Source: Pirellulaceae bacterium (GTDB lineage Bacteria; Planctomycetota; Planctomycetia; Pirellulales; Pirellulaceae). From it: a stretch of 64,000 nt of DNA. Numbering within the stretch: position 1 is the stretch's first letter; each line of letters opens with the position of its first letter. Positions 1 to 9,012 of the stretch are shown here, piece by piece. Both the position numbers and the translations under genes were made by a program. The stretch lies in the NCBI GenBank assembly GCA_020852965.1, contig JADYZV010000009.1, positions 1 to 64,000 on the forward strand. Reading direction: 5' to 3'. The notes under the pieces are model-generated. The model ran no database searches and had not been told where the DNA came from. It worked only from the letters and a program-made list of their open reading frames with translations.

Positions 1-98
1 CAAGCACCAAGCACCAAGCACCAAGCACCAAGCACCAAGCACCAAGCACCAAGCACCAAGCACCAAGCACCAAGCACCAAGAACCAAGAACCAAGCAC
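1..98. repeat. Heptanucleotide tandem repeat (CCAAGCA)n
   Basis: The unit CCAAGCA is repeated about fourteen times from the left edge of the window, almost perfectly. Two consecutive units near the end read CCAAGAA. The array stops a few bases before the stop codon of the minus-strand histidine kinase gene, so it is the 3' flank of that gene. The left end lies outside the window, so the full copy number is unknown. Such a short pure repeat should vary in copy number by slippage. Confidence 0.95.
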
Positions 99-103
99 TC
101 GGA

Positions 104-2764
104 TCAGCGACTATCACCCAAACGGCTAATTGATGCATGAGTGCTTTGTAGTGTTTCATACAGCGTTTGCAACAACTGCTGTTCGGAGAAAGGCTTGGGT
201 AAAAATGCTGCAGCACCCTCGGCTGTGGTTTGCGCCGAACTGCGTAGGCCACTGCTGGCAATGACGGGTGTCTGAATACCTGTCGAACGCAGCTTGCGAA
301 TCGCCGTCGGACCGTCCATCACCGGCATCATCATATCCATCAGTATGACCGCCACCTCAGGACTGTGCGAGACGCACACCTCGACCGCCTCGACACCATT
401 GCTGGCGATCATCACCCGATAACCATGTGATTCAAGCGTATCTCTGGCCATGGCAGCGATGAGGTCCTCGTCGTCGACCACCAAAATCAATTCGCCATGG
501 CCGCGTGGGTTGATTGGAATGGGTATCTTACTTCGCTCGCTGTCCCGAACAACGTGTTCCTCGGCTGGCAGCAAAATCGTAAACGTGGCCCCTTGCCCCT
601 CTTGACTGGTAAGGCTGAGCGAACCGCCATGCGAATGGACGATTCCCAGGCAAGTGGCCAACCCGAGCCCGGTCCCTTTGCCTTGCTCTTTGGTAGTAAA
701 GAAGGGATCAAACACGTTTTCGGCAATTTGGCTGGGGACACCTTCTCCCGTGTCGGAAACGTTCAGTTCCAAATATCGACCGGCGGGCAGGAGCGTTGCG
801 CCGATGGTTGTCGACTTGGCCAGCCAGCGATTCTGCGCGCTGATCGACAACTCGCCTCCCTGCGGCATGGCGTCCCGCGCGTTGACCGCCAGGTTGATCA
901 GCACTTGAGTCAATTCGGTCGCGTCGCCACAGATGGGATTTATATTGGGACTCACTTCGATCGACAAGCGGATACTTTTGGGGAGCGTGTGTGCCAGCAG
1001 CCCACGCACTTCCTCGACGATATCGACGATACACACCGTCTGTCGCTCGATCTGTTTACCACCGCCAGCGAAAGCCAGCAATTGCCGAATCATCTCCGCC
1101 CCGCGTTCAGCGCTAGCGCGAATCGTTTTCGCCAGCTTCTCGCGCGTGGCCGCCGGCTGCTCGAGCTCTAGCATGGTACTGGCCATGGTGATCGGCGTGA
1201 GCACATTGTTCAAGTCGTGCGCGATCCCGCCTGCGAGTGTCCCCAGGCTCTCCAACCTTTGTCGGCGCCGCTCGTTCAATTCCTGTCGTTGTCGTTCGCT
1301 GACATCCAAACAGATGATCAATTGCCCACTGGCTTTCCCAGAAGCGTCGTGCAGCAAAGTTCTCCGCTGCTCCACGAGTATTTCACGCCCGTCTTTCGTC
1401 AATTGCATGATCTCACCGATCCAACTGCCGTAACGCATGAGTGACTCGGTAGCCGCCGCATGTTCGGGCAAGCATTGTGGTGCCATCAGATCGGACGGGT
1501 ATTTCCCCACGGCTTCGTCGGCGCTCCAGCCGTAGACCAACTCGGTGCCTTGATTCCAGTAGGTTATCTGGTCTTCGATATCGCGAATTTGCACTGCATC
1601 GCGGATTTGATTGAGGATCGCTGCTTGCTCGCGCATTTTGGCTTGGCTGGCGTACTGTTCACTCAGATCTCGAATCAGCAGTGTTACCAAACGCTGATCC
1701 CCCGATCCCGATTTGGAAATCGACATCGCCGCAGGAAATTCAGCACCGTTTTCACGGAGCCCGAGCAGCTCGTTGATCACTCGATTTTGACTATCGGTCG
1801 ACTTGGCAAACGCATTGAACAGTTCGCGATGACGCTGCCGAGACTCGGTGGGGAAAAACTCGCCAATGTCCCTACCCTGGGCTCGCTCCAGCGTACAGCC
1901 GAACATTTTTTCTGCAGTGGAGTTCATGAGTACGATCCGTTGCTGCGCATCGATACTAATAATCGCGCTGGAAGCCGAGGCGATGATGCCGGCCAGTCGC
2001 TGTGAGGTTGCCACGAGGTCTTGTTCGACCAAAGATCGTTTGCGACGGTCGATGTAGATAGTAGCCCCTGCAATAGCCAGCAAGCCGGAAGCCAAAATAT
2101 GCCCCCAAACGATTTCGAGCTTGGTCCACTCGGCGCGTTCTCGACTGGCCGACCGGAGATGGGACAAATCGTCGTCGAGCTTGGCAACCAGCCTGGCAGC
2201 ATGCTCGCGCACCCGCAGCTTGGCCGCTCCCGCCTGTTTCAGAAAGTCGACTTGCGGAGTATCACGAGCCAAATTTCCGTGGTGACTTAGCTTCCCCGCT
2301 CCTTGTAGAATGCCTAGGCGGTCATCGAGCACCTGATCGAATTGGCGATAGATTTCGGCATTTTCGGTTGGTGGCTTGTAGTCGTTCCGCAATTTTTGCA
2401 ATAACACCTCGGTGTGTTCTAAAGCAGATTTGAACTCGTCCAACAAGCTCTGCTCGTCGGTCAGAAAGAATCCGCGCAGGCCGCTTTCCGCATCGAGGTA
2501 AGCGGCTACGGTCGATTCGATCAAACGCACTTCGCCCAGCTTTTGAGCCAACTCATGCTCGCTGGCCTGAAACTTGTCAGTATTCCTCAATGTCGCGAAT
2601 CCAAGCCATACCACCGACACTAAGGTAATACTAATCAACACTACCAACCAGGCAGCACTATTCTGAGCGAGCTTCGTGAGTGGCTTCAAGAGTCGAATCC
2701 CGGTCGAGAAAAAATTATGTGGTACGAAAAGTGCATCGATCGTGTGAGAGCTTGCGTGAAGCAA
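104..2764 (-). CDS. Hybrid histidine kinase with CHASE3, two PAS domains and receiver
   Basis: This 886-residue inner-membrane sensor kinase has a membrane segment at about residues 39-57, then a periplasmic region of about 150 residues with the CHASE3 look (DAESGLRGFFLTDE), and a second membrane segment at about 216-238. Two PAS domains (about 255-370 and 380-490) follow. The HisKA box is GGIAHDLNN with the phospho-accepting histidine at 516, and the ATPase domain carries the G-box GKGTGLGLA. A C-terminal receiver domain has its acceptor aspartate at 810 (LMDMMMPVMDG). There is no output domain, so the signal probably passes to another protein by phosphotransfer, or the receiver limits the kinase itself. 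No cognate regulator is adjacent. The ligand is unknown. Confidence 0.93.
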   Translation of the reverse strand: MLHASSHTIDALFVPHNFFSTGIRLLKPLTKLAQNSAAWLVVLISITLVSVVWLGFATLRNTDKFQASEHELAQKLGEVRLIESTVAAYLDAESGLRGFFLTDEQSLLDEFKSALEHTEVLLQKLRNDYKPPTENAEIYRQFDQVLDDRLGILQGAGKLSHHGNLARDTPQVDFLKQAGAAKLRVREHAARLVAKLDDDLSHLRSASRERAEWTKLEIVWGHILASGLLAIAGATIYIDRRKRSLVEQDLVATSQRLAGIIASASSAIISIDAQQRIVLMNSTAEKMFGCTLERAQGRDIGEFFPTESRQRHRELFNAFAKSTDSQNRVINELLGLRENGAEFPAAMSISKSGSGDQRLVTLLIRDLSEQYASQAKMREQAAILNQIRDAVQIRDIEDQITYWNQGTELVYGWSADEAVGKYPSDLMAPQCLPEHAAATESLMRYGSWIGEIMQLTKDGREILVEQRRTLLHDASGKASGQLIICLDVSERQRQELNERRRQRLESLGTLAGGIAHDLNNVLTPITMASTMLELEQPAATREKLAKTIRASAERGAEMIRQLLAFAGGGKQIERQTVCIVDIVEEVRGLLAHTLPKSIRLSIEVSPNINPICGDATELTQVLINLAVNARDAMPQGGELSISAQNRWLAKSTTIGATLLPAGRYLELNVSDTGEGVPSQIAENVFDPFFTTKEQGKGTGLGLATCLGIVHSHGGSLSLTSQEGQGATFTILLPAEEHVVRDSERSKIPIPINPRGHGELILVVDDEDLIAAMARDTLESHGYRVMIASNGVEAVEVCVSHSPEVAVILMDMMMPVMDGPTAIRKLRSTGIQTPVIASSGLRSSAQTTAEGAAAFLPKPFSEQQLLQTLYETLQSTHASISRLGDSR

Positions 2765-2829
2765 GTTTCATTCCAGCACATCGTTTTTGGCGGGTTAGCA
2801 CCTGTTGCGGGCTGGCTCCAAGCGTGGTG

Positions 2830-2848
2830 TTCGGTGGGGACCACCGAA
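2830..2848. repeat. R1-family palindrome
   Basis: The hairpin TTCGGTGG-GGA-CCACCGAA lies in the gap between the kinase gene start and the small plus-strand gene at 2905. It is one of four copies of the R1 family (others at 44669, 61823 and 61854). Its outer T-A pair replaces the C-G pair found in the other copies, which keeps the stem intact. Confidence 0.75.
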
Positions 2849-2904
2849 CTGCGTTGCTGTTGTTTTCGTGGTTGCATTTTACCTACTTACCTCATGGCCG
2901 AGCT

Positions 2905-3279
2905 ATGCATGCACTCGAATCATCTCTGTTGCAGTCTGTCGATCAGCAACTCAGTTCCAATGGACTGCCTACTCAGTTCGGCCCTGCCAAGATCGACCTG
3001 ACCGGCCTGACGTCGCGGAAGGCCATGCTGATGTTCCAAGCTACCGCTGGTCGGGAGCGCACCGCCTGGGGAGAGGTTGCCTACTTCCTGGCTGAGCGTG
3101 AAGCCGAGAACCTAGTCACGCTCCGCTTGGTGCGACAGTCCATGCAGTGTGCCGAAGATGGGCAATGGGAACAAGCCCTCACTTGGCTCGATCGCGCGCT
3201 ACACAGTTGGCCGCAAAATTGTGATAATCGCCTGCTGCTCGAATATCGCGACGAACTGCATCACTGTGCAGCAATATAG
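2905..3279 (+). CDS. Hypothetical protein, 124 residues
   Basis: I do not recognise this protein. From the ATG at 2905 it gives 124 residues with no signal peptide or membrane segment. The sequence is mostly helical in character and the last 50 residues have a TPR-like pattern (EDGQWEQALTWLDRALHSWP). The open frame extends upstream to 2680, but that stretch overlaps the divergent kinase gene and an R1 repeat and looks non-coding, so I chose the internal ATG just after a GAG. It is convergent with the M50 gene, whose stop lies about 135 bases downstream. It may be a small TPR-type adaptor. It could also be a remnant. Confidence 0.5.
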   Translation: MHALESSLLQSVDQQLSSNGLPTQFGPAKIDLTGLTSRKAMLMFQATAGRERTAWGEVAYFLAEREAENLVTLRLVRQSMQCAEDGQWEQALTWLDRALHSWPQNCDNRLLLEYRDELHHCAAI

Positions 3280-3386
3280 CCCAGATTAATATTGCCCAGA
3301 TTGTTCCGCCTCCGGAACGCCAGCGGAGGAGGCTTGCGATTGAGGCTGGTGCTTATGCGGCGACTGGAAGTAAAATGAAATGCTAA

Positions 3387-3412
3387 CCGACGGCGGAGCG
3401 TCGGGCCACATT
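3387..3412. repeat. R2-family hairpin just after a stop codon
   Basis: Read on the minus strand, this copy begins AATGTGGCCCGACGCTCCGC, one base beyond the stop codon of the M50 gene. The stem is six pairs here, because an extra base changes the loop relative to the other three copies (37884, 42607, 63411). The position suggests an RNA 3'-end or attenuation role, but there is no run of T. Confidence 0.75.
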
Positions 3413-3413
3413 G

Positions 3414-5657
3414 CTACGACTCGGTGCGAGATTGCTTCACTAGGTCGGACCACTTGGTTGAGCACCAGCGTCCCAATCCGTCCATGAGTGTCGCGGACTG
3501 GCCTGGGATGCGAATCCACACCATTTGCCCTGGAACTACCGCTGCATTTTGGTCCGCAGGCAGTCGAAGACGCAGATCGAAACGTGGTTGAGTCATCTTC
3601 AATTCCTCATCACCGCGCGCCGTCTGCTGTCTCTGCGCGGTGATGGGTCCGCCATAAAGGGCCGCTAGAAGGGGTTCGCTCAGTCGATCGCTGGCACGCG
3701 GTTCGACTTTGACAAGCACTCCCGTGAATGCTCGGCCACCACGGATGTGAGCGAGCAATGTTTCTCCGACAGCCTGCCGCATCTGCTCGACGTCCTGTTG
3801 ATCAACCGATGCAATCACCTCGTAGTCCAGCGGGTGAGCGACCATGGCCAGCGGCTCGCCCGCCTTGAGGAATAGCCCGACCATGCGTGGCAAATCATTC
3901 TCGACCACGACGCCGGCGCGGGTGCTACGCACGTCCAAGCCTTCAAGACGCCGCCTGAGCTGAGCGATATGTACCAACAGCGCATCGCGCTCGCCCTCGT
4001 AGGCTTGCAATTCAGCCAACTGACGTTGAGCCCGCTTGAGCCGAATGGTCTCCTCGACCGTGGCCAATTCGTTGCGTTTGAGCAACAGTTCTAACTCCAG
4101 TTCGGGATTGCTCAAGCGCGCAATCAATTGCCCTTGCTCGACCGCACCGCCACCCTGCACAAACACTTCGCTGAGGAAGCCTTCGGATTCGCAGCGTATC
4201 ATCTGCGGATTGCACAATGCGATGTAGCCTGGAATCGAAGGCTGAATAGGAGCAGGGACAAACAGCAGCAGCAGGCACAAGCCGACCACGACGGCAGCAC
4301 TCCACACGGTCCCGCCATAATTCGACAACATACCCCGTGGAGGAACTGCAGTGGTTGTGCCTAATGAACTGTTTGGCTTGCGACTGGTTTCGCAATTGTC
4401 GTTGGTAACGGACGCGATATCATCCAAGGCGCGAGTGGGGCCAGAACTATCCTGATGAATTGCTTGAGCCTGTTGAGCCGCCCGACTTGCTACGGATTGT
4501 TGAGCGCGTGCGCGCCACCCGCGTATCAGTGGTACGATCAGCACGGCATAGGCGCCCCACGCAACGAGGGCAACGCCAACTCCCTGCATGGCCAAGACCG
4601 CGCCGATGGCCAAGCTGGCCATCATGACGATGCGATATTGGTAGCAGGCCAGGCCATACAAGACCAAAGCGGGCGTCATGCGCTGTTGCGCCGCTTTCCA
4701 AGGACGCAAGCACTTCAATACGAACTGCTTGGCTGCCAGTTGGCCGTCGGTGTACAAGTTCGGATACTTGACCAAGTCAGAAAAGATATAGTAGCCGTCA
4801 AAACGCATCAACGGACTAGCGTTGAAGGCCAGCGTGGTTATGGTCCCCATCGTGGCCAGAGCACAGCAGAAATACTGCACGGCTGCGTTCTCGGTCGAGA
4901 TGGCCACCAGCGCCGCCGATGCCGCCAATACCAATTCAACCAGCATGCCACCGGCGCAACACAATATGCGCTGCCAGCGATTGGGGATGGCCCACAAATC
5001 GGAAAGGTCAACGTAGGGGACGGGGGCCAAAAAAATCAGGCTGATGCCCGCCGAACGTATTGGGCTTCCCACGCGCACCGCGGTCACCGCATGACCTAGT
5101 TCGTGAGCCGTCTTGAGCACCAGCCAAGCCAGCCCCCACCACATCCAACTGTCGGACACAAACAGCTTGCCCGTCGCCGAGGCAAACCAATCCCAATTGG
5201 CGAGCACGCCAATGGCAGCCACGATCCACAGCACCCCAATCAGGATTAGCACCGGCAGACAGACCAGCGGTGCCAGCCATGCTCCAGCGCGTTCTAAGTA
5301 CTTGCCATCGACCAGCGGAATCTTCATGTAGATCGGATTGAACGAGAACTTAGCCATCGGGGCCGCCGCGGGCGCATTGTCCGGAGAGCTGATCAAACCC
5401 ATTCGAGTCAGACCGCCAACCACCGTGAGAACTTCCTGTTCGGTGAGCGCTATAGCAGAGTCAATCTCATGTACCATGTTGGCGACTTCGTCAGCCGTAC
5501 GAACGGCGTCTAGGCAACTGGCCACAAAGTACTCGCGTCGCCCAACGCGCAGAAAGCGTTTGTCGGGCGTCTTGATTGCGTACCATTGTCCTTCACCATG
5601 GCCATGCACGGTGAACTTCAATTCGGAGATCAGGACTGGTAGAGCTGGGCTATTCAT
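3414..5657 (-). CDS. M50 (site-2 protease-like) metallopeptidase fused to a HlyD-type domain
   Basis: This is a 747-residue polytopic membrane protein. Residues about 10-95 resemble a PqqD-like winged-helix fold. A block of membrane helices follows, with the zinc motif HELGH (H185, E186, H189) and the downstream aspartate motif MRFDGYY (D287), which together identify an M50 peptidase. After more helices and a low-complexity cytoplasmic linker (about 395-450), one membrane helix leads into a biotinyl-lipoyl/coiled-coil HlyD-like domain (about 475-720). Proteins with this architecture are annotated as putative peptide zinc metalloproteases and are common in planctomycetes, but the substrate is not known. 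It is the last gene of a three-gene operon with two other adaptors. The likely role is in export or processing of secreted peptides. Confidence 0.85.
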   Translation of the reverse strand: MNSPALPVLISELKFTVHGHGEGQWYAIKTPDKRFLRVGRREYFVASCLDAVRTADEVANMVHEIDSAIALTEQEVLTVVGGLTRMGLISSPDNAPAAAPMAKFSFNPIYMKIPLVDGKYLERAGAWLAPLVCLPVLILIGVLWIVAAIGVLANWDWFASATGKLFVSDSWMWWGLAWLVLKTAHELGHAVTAVRVGSPIRSAGISLIFLAPVPYVDLSDLWAIPNRWQRILCCAGGMLVELVLAASAALVAISTENAAVQYFCCALATMGTITTLAFNASPLMRFDGYYIFSDLVKYPNLYTDGQLAAKQFVLKCLRPWKAAQQRMTPALVLYGLACYQYRIVMMASLAIGAVLAMQGVGVALVAWGAYAVLIVPLIRGWRARAQQSVASRAAQQAQAIHQDSSGPTRALDDIASVTNDNCETSRKPNSSLGTTTAVPPRGMLSNYGGTVWSAAVVVGLCLLLLFVPAPIQPSIPGYIALCNPQMIRCESEGFLSEVFVQGGGAVEQGQLIARLSNPELELELLLKRNELATVEETIRLKRAQRQLAELQAYEGERDALLVHIAQLRRRLEGLDVRSTRAGVVVENDLPRMVGLFLKAGEPLAMVAHPLDYEVIASVDQQDVEQMRQAVGETLLAHIRGGRAFTGVLVKVEPRASDRLSEPLLAALYGGPITAQRQQTARGDEELKMTQPRFDLRLRLPADQNAAVVPGQMVWIRIPGQSATLMDGLGRWCSTKWSDLVKQSRTES

Positions 5658-5698
5658 GGCACAAGGCTAATATCGAAATGGACTTAAATTAAAAACTC

Positions 5699-5805
5699 GG
5701 TTAACCATGCCAACGTTTTTCATCACCCACATCGGGTGGACCACCCATGGGACTCGTAACCTCGTCCACTACCTTTACCATGCCAACTTTTTCATCACCC
5801 ACATG
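5699..5805. repeat. Duplicated 3' end of the upstream gene flanking an R3 copy
   Basis: About 30 bases beginning ACCATGCCAAC at 5704 recur at 5777 with one or two differences. The second copy is the last nine codons and stop of the GAF/HlyD gene. The first copy lies in the gap before the M50 gene. Between them is a single R3 arm (5749-5772, core GACTCGTAACCTCGTCCAC). The arrangement looks like an insertion accompanied by a long target duplication, or a recombination scar. Confidence 0.7.
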
Positions 5806-7427
5806 GTGGGGCGGTAGAACAGCAACCAACCGATCGTCTGTGTGCCGGCTGAAATACGCGCAGTCCCTTTCATGCCGGGGCGAAGTTTATTGGTTGGATT
5901 GTCGACATCGATATTGGCGCCAAACACAACGTCGGTGTCAACAACTTTGCCGCGCGGGTCAATGCGGTTCAGTTCCGCAGTCCACTTCTCACCGGGCGCG
6001 GCATCAACTCGAATCGTAGCTTGATCTCCAACTTCGATGCGCGCCAAGTCATCCGTGCTTAGACGAATCTCGACTCGCATGGTATCCATCGGTGCGATCT
6101 CAAACAGCATATCACCGCGTGAGACAGGCGCCCCGTCACTTTGATACCAATCTCCTTGCACGACCACGCCGTCTGTCGGGCTGATCAGTTCGAGGCGCCC
6201 GAGCTGTTGCTGCAACGACTCGATCTGCAGTGCAAAACGTTCCTGTTCGAGTTGTGCCAATCGCAATTCACCGCCAGATCGCGTCGCTAGGGCCGTGTCG
6301 CGTCGCTTGCAAGCCGATTCGTAATCGGCCTCGGCGGTCGACAACTGCCACTGCAATTGCTCGTCGTCCAGATGTGCCAACAATTGCCCCTGCTGGACGA
6401 CATCTCCTGGGCGCACTCTTGCGTCCCGAATGCGTCCATCGATGGGGCTAGCCACGAAACTCTTGGCTCTCGGTTCCACCACGCATTCACGCTGCGGCCA
6501 GTAGGGAAGCGGAATGGCCAGACTGGCAACCAACACCGCTGCGGCCATCAGTCCGATGCGTCCCTTGCGTGAACGATAAAAATGTAAACGCTTGCTCCAA
6601 ACGCTCAGTACAGATCCGGCACGACAGCGTCGCCAGACTTGCAACCAGGAGCGCAGTTCAACTTGCGTGTTGGCAATGAGCTCGGCGTAGGCTTGCTTGT
6701 CGTGGAGTTGGTCGGCGCGATGTACGGCAACGACCACACCGATTTCCAAGTTGTCGTCGTCTGAGGTGGGAGCGGCCGTTTGAGTTTGGGTTTGAGCCGG
6801 AGCTTGGGCTGGCACCTGAGTACTAAAGCCCAGAACTAGCGCCTCATTTCTCAATTGTCGCAGTTGCTGCAGCACCAGCGACGATTGCCCCGTAGTGGCA
6901 GCGAACAAGCAGGACTGGGTCGAACATTTGGCTTCGACTACCGCCGATCGCAGCGCAGCACGCATCTCGGCGTTGTCTTCGAGCAATGGGGATGGTCGTG
7001 AGTCGTGTAACTCGAACTCGCAGGTATCCGAGCTGAAGCCGATAGCGATTTGCCCTCGAAAGGGGACAGCCACGGCGTTCAGCATGGTTTTTAATGCACG
7101 CTCGGTTCCATTCGGTCGACACACATTCCAATCGATCAGCGGTGCCTTGTCGAGCTTGGCAGTTGCGGTGGGTAACGTCGAATCTGTACTGGCGGCCGGT
7201 GAACTGGCCGACTGATGGGAGGGCTTGATCACAGGTCCAGTACCGTGGCTGACGACCGGTGCCCCCCAGCCGTACAGTGCTTCCTCCTGTCCACCGATAA
7301 CCGCGGAGGAGGTCTGAAAAGTGTTCGGGCTGTCCGATGAAGAGGTCACGAGTTTTCGGAATTCGTTTCGTGGAGTAAATCTTAGCGGCCTCATCAAACT
7401 CGGCAGAGTTTGAATGTCCGCTTGCAT
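5775..7427 (-). CDS. GAF-like domain fused to a HlyD-family periplasmic adaptor
   Basis: This 550-residue protein has an unusual order. About 90 unstructured residues are followed by a cytoplasmic domain (about 90-250) with a GAF-like look, ending in the helix that leads to one membrane segment at about 290-312. After it come a biotinyl-lipoyl half (SPIDGRIRDARVRPGDVVQQ), a coiled coil, the second lipoyl half (LISPTDGVVVQGDW) and a beta-barrel region. The HlyD part should bridge the inner membrane to an outer-membrane channel. The cytoplasmic part could sense a small molecule, but the GAF assignment is weak. It sits 27 bases after the first adaptor gene and about 117 bases before the M50 gene on the same strand, so the three are probably one transcript. 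Confidence 0.8.
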   Translation of the reverse strand: MQADIQTLPSLMRPLRFTPRNEFRKLVTSSSDSPNTFQTSSAVIGGQEEALYGWGAPVVSHGTGPVIKPSHQSASSPAASTDSTLPTATAKLDKAPLIDWNVCRPNGTERALKTMLNAVAVPFRGQIAIGFSSDTCEFELHDSRPSPLLEDNAEMRAALRSAVVEAKCSTQSCLFAATTGQSSLVLQQLRQLRNEALVLGFSTQVPAQAPAQTQTQTAAPTSDDDNLEIGVVVAVHRADQLHDKQAYAELIANTQVELRSWLQVWRRCRAGSVLSVWSKRLHFYRSRKGRIGLMAAAVLVASLAIPLPYWPQRECVVEPRAKSFVASPIDGRIRDARVRPGDVVQQGQLLAHLDDEQLQWQLSTAEADYESACKRRDTALATRSGGELRLAQLEQERFALQIESLQQQLGRLELISPTDGVVVQGDWYQSDGAPVSRGDMLFEIAPMDTMRVEIRLSTDDLARIEVGDQATIRVDAAPGEKWTAELNRIDPRGKVVDTDVVFGANIDVDNPTNKLRPGMKGTARISAGTQTIGWLLFYRPTMWVMKKLAW

Positions 7428-7454
7428 ACGACCGTCGTCGCAACTTCGGCCAAC

Positions 7455-8330
7455 TTAACTTCTTGGAGCGGCTTGTTTTGTACGCGCATCGTCGGGGAGC
7501 AGCAGGGTACAACGCGAACCGAGAATCTTTCGGTCGGGATTGTCAATCAGTACGCGCACTTCGATCAAGGCACTTTCGCCATCGGAAACCGGCGATACAT
7601 ATTCGATTGCCGCTGCCGTCTCATGACCATCGTCCAATCGCACGTGCACACGACCGTTTGAGGGAAGGGTTTCGACTTCAGCCACTTGAAGGAAGAAACT
7701 AGCCCGCAAACGCGACACGTCGACTATTTGCAAGATCTCGGGACTGGTCGGTGAAACGTACTCACCTAGCTCTCGATGGAGCTTGGTGACGATGCCGGGG
7801 ATCGGTGCGACCACGGTTCGTTGTTTGATTTGATGTTTTAACCGAGCTACCTGCAAACGTAGAATTTCTTGCTCTTCGATTTCCGCAGTCATCCGCCCTT
7901 GCGATATATTCAAATCGGCCTGAGCGCGATCCAATTCGCTTTGCGAGCTGAATCGGTTTTCGCGAGCTGACCGAAGTGCTTCGACGCGCCGTTGATTGAG
8001 TTCCACATCGGCCTTGGCTGCAACTTGACGCCCCAGCGCGGCCGCCTGCGCCTCAACGATGGCCAGTTGTGTCACCAAGGCGCTGGCTTCCAGAGTGGCC
8101 AACGGCTGACCGACGCTAACCTGCTCTCCCAATTTCACTTGTAGACTCTCCAGCAGGCCAGGTTCGGCGCAAGCCACATTGCTAGTCTTCCAGGGTTCCA
8201 GCACACCATCGGGCGCATAACTGCTGGCACCAGACAACCTAGACGATCGGCTCTGGCCACCAGCCGATTGGCACAGCAGCATCACCGCAAGGGCGATGGC
8301 GATCGTTAGTCGATGTTTAAAAAACGGCAT
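7455..8330 (-). CDS. HlyD-family periplasmic adaptor protein
   Basis: I placed the start at the ATG at 8330 because it gives a signal peptide (MPFFKHRLTIAIALAVMLL, cleavage near residue 26). A longer frame to 8438 adds an unconvincing Cys/Phe-rich stretch. The mature protein of about 265 residues has a lipoyl half near residue 65, an alpha-helical hairpin rich in Gln, Glu and Arg, a second lipoyl half (VVAPIPGIVTKLHRELGEYV) and a beta-barrel. It should act as the membrane-fusion component of an export system together with the next two genes. It is the first gene of the operon. There is no ABC or RND pump in the window, and that is the missing component. Confidence 0.85.
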   Translation of the reverse strand: MPFFKHRLTIAIALAVMLLCQSAGGQSRSSRLSGASSYAPDGVLEPWKTSNVACAEPGLLESLQVKLGEQVSVGQPLATLEASALVTQLAIVEAQAAALGRQVAAKADVELNQRRVEALRSARENRFSSQSELDRAQADLNISQGRMTAEIEEQEILRLQVARLKHQIKQRTVVAPIPGIVTKLHRELGEYVSPTSPEILQIVDVSRLRASFFLQVAEVETLPSNGRVHVRLDDGHETAAAIEYVSPVSDGESALIEVRVLIDNPDRKILGSRCTLLLPDDARTKQAAPRS

Positions 8331-9012
8331 AGCTGACGGGTTTACATTGACTCTATTGAAGCGTCGGAATCCGCAAAAACAAAATTGGACAATGAAAGCT
8401 AGGACGCAAACCAGGTAGTCCAAGTCGTTGTGCGACAATGCACGGATAATTTACGGTCAACCGTTGGGTGGCAGCGATCGTAGCGATTGCACCGTTTATC
8501 GCAAAAACCAGCCCGCCTGAGTTCGCATGCGAGCTCGGCCCTGGTCGCCAGTCGATGCGCCCGCAAAACCGGATATACTGTTGGGAAGGCTATTAGAATA
8601 TGCGATCGTCTCGCAGAACTTTTTTCGATACGACTGTCAAACGCGAATGATTCATGAGTCTGCGTGAAAATGAAGCAAGCGTTGAAAGCGAATGAGTTTA
8701 TATCCTAGCAACGAAGAGCAGCCTGCTAAGCAATTGCAATCTGAGTTAAGCCATTAACGTCGACTCGGTGAATTCGTTTAGCGCCAAGCCGCAGCAGGCC
8801 GCGATGTGCAAGGTGGGCTGATCAAAGGTTGGGTTCTGACGAACCCCAGCGTTTGCCACCCGCCTTTGCAGCCTACGCAGGCGACGGCACCTGCGGCAGC
8901 AAACGTCGTTGCTGATAATGCGGGTTATGAATCATCCCGGTTTACCCTAGTTTCCACATGGATATATGGGCCACATCGACAACGCGGCGATTGAATGGGT
9001 TATTGGTGACAA
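8331..9012. other. Divergent intergenic region with one hairpin
   Basis: This 680-base gap separates the minus-strand adaptor operon from the plus-strand CRTAC1 cluster and should contain both promoters. I could not assign a -35/-10 pair with confidence. One clear hairpin, GGGTTC-TGAC-GAACCC, lies at 8831-8846. A short open frame at 8806-8994 covers it and is not convincing as a gene. Confidence 0.6.

Noticed and set aside
3414..8330. Adaptor operon as a standard ABC or RND efflux system
   Set aside because: No ATP-binding cassette or RND pump motif is present in the operon or elsewhere in the window.
8806..8994. 62-residue frame in the divergent gap
   Set aside because: It covers a palindromic repeat and shows no conserved pattern.
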